Shown piece after piece: positions 6,277 to 7,212 of a DNA stretch of 7,212 nucleotides (positions are counted from its first letter, which is position 1; every line of letters starts with the position of its first letter). This DNA is from an uncultured Peptococcaceae bacterium. GTDB taxonomy: Bacteria; Bacillota; Peptococcia; Peptococcales; Peptococcaceae. A program made the translations under genes and the position numbers. Where the stretch lies: positions 1 to 7,212 of the forward strand of contig CABUKW010000145.1 in the NCBI GenBank assembly GCA_902492275.1. Reading direction: 5' to 3'. The notes beneath the pieces were generated by a model. That model was not told the origin of the DNA, made no database searches, and saw only the letters and a list, made by a program, of their open reading frames with translations.

Positions 6277-6750
6277 ATGCGCAGAAAAGACCGCGAAATA
6301 ACCGATTACACCCAAATTGCCGCCATTATGGGCAACTGCGATACCTGTCGGTTAGGCCTTGTGGAAAACCAGATTCCCTACATTGTGCCGCTCAGCTTTG
6401 GCTATGAAATGGACGAAAAGCACCATATCACCTTATATTTCCACAGCGCCAGCGAAGGCCGCAAGTTGGATCTGATCCGGCAAAACAACCATGTAGCCTT
6501 TGAAATGGACACTGCCCATGAATTGTTTGGTCATGACACCGATGCCTGCGGCTATGGTATGCGTTACCAATGCGTGATGGGCACAGGCGCCGCCCGTTTA
6601 GTGGAAGATGAAGCAGAAAAGATCCATGCCTTTGACCAGATTATGGCCCACTACACCGACAAAAAACTGCCTTACAAACCACAATATCTTCATGCAGCGA
6701 CAATCATCGCCGTTGATGTTGTCGACATCAGTTGTAAGGTACACAAATAA
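6277..6750 (+). CDS. NimA-like pyridoxamine-5'-phosphate-oxidase-fold protein
   Basis: A 157-aa protein of the Pyridox_ox_2 (NimA-like) type, a split-barrel FMN-binding fold, cytoplasmic and usually dimeric. Family hallmarks are present in order: MRRKDREITD at the N-terminus, CDTCRLGL (21-28), PYIVPLSFGY (34-43), LYFHSASEGRKLDLIR (53-68) with the conserved FH at 55-56, VAFEMD (73-78) and the GTGAARLVEDEAEK strand-helix (102-115). Some relatives reduce 5-nitroimidazole drugs, but most members have no proven function, so resistance should not be assumed. The ATG at 6277 is chosen because AAGGAG lies 10 bp upstream and the family motif begins exactly here; the frame is open further upstream but that part shows no family similarity and overlaps the promoter. 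It has its own promoter and terminator and appears monocistronic. Confidence 0.9.
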   Translation: MRRKDREITDYTQIAAIMGNCDTCRLGLVENQIPYIVPLSFGYEMDEKHHITLYFHSASEGRKLDLIRQNNHVAFEMDTAHELFGHDTDACGYGMRYQCVMGTGAARLVEDEAEKIHAFDQIMAHYTDKKLPYKPQYLHAATIIAVDVVDISCKVHK

Positions 6751-6758
6751 ATTTATAA

Positions 6759-6816
6759 AAGCAAAAACAAGCAAGAAACACGTTCTCTGCGAAGTGTTTC
6801 TTGCTTGTTTTTGCTT
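6759..6816 (+). terminator. Very long hairpin terminator, bidirectional
   Basis: The arms 6759-6781 and 6794-6816 are perfectly complementary over 23 bp, and TTC/GAA in the 12-nt centre adds 3 more pairs. The right arm contains GTTTTTGCTT, so the U-rich part is inside the stem rather than after it. It lies between the NimA-like gene (ends 6750) and the convergent permease (ends 6832) and probably stops both transcripts. Confidence 0.8.
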
Positions 6817-6831
6817 AATCCTATATCGTTT

Positions 6832-7212
6832 TTAATATGGCATTAAGAGATTTACAAGTGGCGCGCCAATTAGAAAGAATAACAATAATGCAAATGCAAA
6901 ATGTATAAATCCTTGAATATAACAATCTTTTGTTTCCATCGTTCCTGAACCGAACATTAAAGCAGAAAGGTAACTTGCTGCCGGCGTTGTCAATGCTGAA
7001 TTCAGAACCACAATCAAACCAAAAAACATTATAAAAGGATTCCCTCCCATTTGTGCATACATGGGGCAAAGTAATGGAATAAACACCACCATTAACACAA
7101 AGTTATGAACAACCTGCGTAACCAGGCCTAAAATTATTAACGCTGCTATTAAGAATACGGTAGAACCCATACTGTGCAAAATAGGCGTTACCACAGCCAT
7201 AATAGATGCCAT
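6832..7212 (-). CDS. SLC13/DASS-like permease, C-terminal part only
   Basis: The last 126 or so residues of a membrane transporter, whose start lies right of the window; the ATG at the edge is probably internal. It shows about four hydrophobic segments and the re-entrant loop motif NSALTTPAASYLSALMFGSG (71-90), the part of DASS transporters that helps bind sodium and substrate. The preceding QVVHNFVLMVVFIPLLCPMYAQMGGNP aligns by eye with NFLMTPMAMVAVFSGPMVALCVGAGMNP of the permease at 2366-3763, so the two are probably distant relatives, not a recent duplication. The stop TAA lies 16 bp from the long hairpin terminator. Substrate unknown. Confidence 0.75.
   Translation of the reverse strand: MASIMAVVTPILHSMGSTVFLIAALIILGLVTQVVHNFVLMVVFIPLLCPMYAQMGGNPFIMFFGLIVVLNSALTTPAASYLSALMFGSGTMETKDCYIQGFIHFAFALLLFFLIGAPLVNLLMPY

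Overview
The window looks like a piece of a low-to-moderate GC Firmicutes (Bacillota) chromosome, plausibly Clostridia or Negativicutes. The basis is the strong AGGAGG-type ribosome binding sites, the A/T-rich spacers with near-consensus sigma-A promoters, the long U-tract terminators and the kinds of genes present. This is inferred from style; nothing in the window fixes the species.

Layout. (1) 1-917: the 3' part of an IS6-like insertion sequence whose DDE transposase enters from the left edge; its right end is inferred at about 917. (2) 918-1385: no protein gene. The minus strand carries a complete small-RNA transcription unit, with a strong promoter at 1161-1189, a rod-shaped structured RNA from about 1154 to 928, and an intrinsic terminator. 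It is best explained as a 6S (SsrS) RNA. The rest is the promoter and operator region of the next gene. (3) 1386-2333: a LysR-family regulator on the plus strand, closed by a hairpin terminator shared with the convergent neighbour. (4) 5964-2366, minus strand: a 683-aa alkaline-phosphatase-superfamily (type I phosphodiesterase/nucleotide pyrophosphatase-like) hydrolase, followed 149 bp later by a 465-aa SLC13/DASS-like permease. A large two-part inverted repeat sits in the gap between them. (5) 5965-6276: a divergent control region with several dyads. (6) 6277-6750: a NimA-like pyridoxamine-5'-phosphate-oxidase-fold flavoprotein on the plus strand with its own promoter and a very long hairpin terminator. 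(7) 7212-6832, minus strand: the C-terminal part of a second permease of the same broad type, running off the right edge.

How it fits together. The hydrolase and permease are probably one transcription unit: import of an anionic substrate coupled to cytoplasmic hydrolysis of a phosphate, phosphonate or sulfate ester is the simplest reading. The substrate cannot be read from the sequence. The LysR gene converges on the pair and may control it, but its own upstream dyad is at least as likely to be an autoregulatory site. The NimA-like gene appears independent. I see no defence system, CRISPR array or tRNA. The most interesting items are the 6S-like RNA, the compound inverted repeat between hydrolase and permease, and the apparent loss of one metal-binding histidine in the hydrolase.
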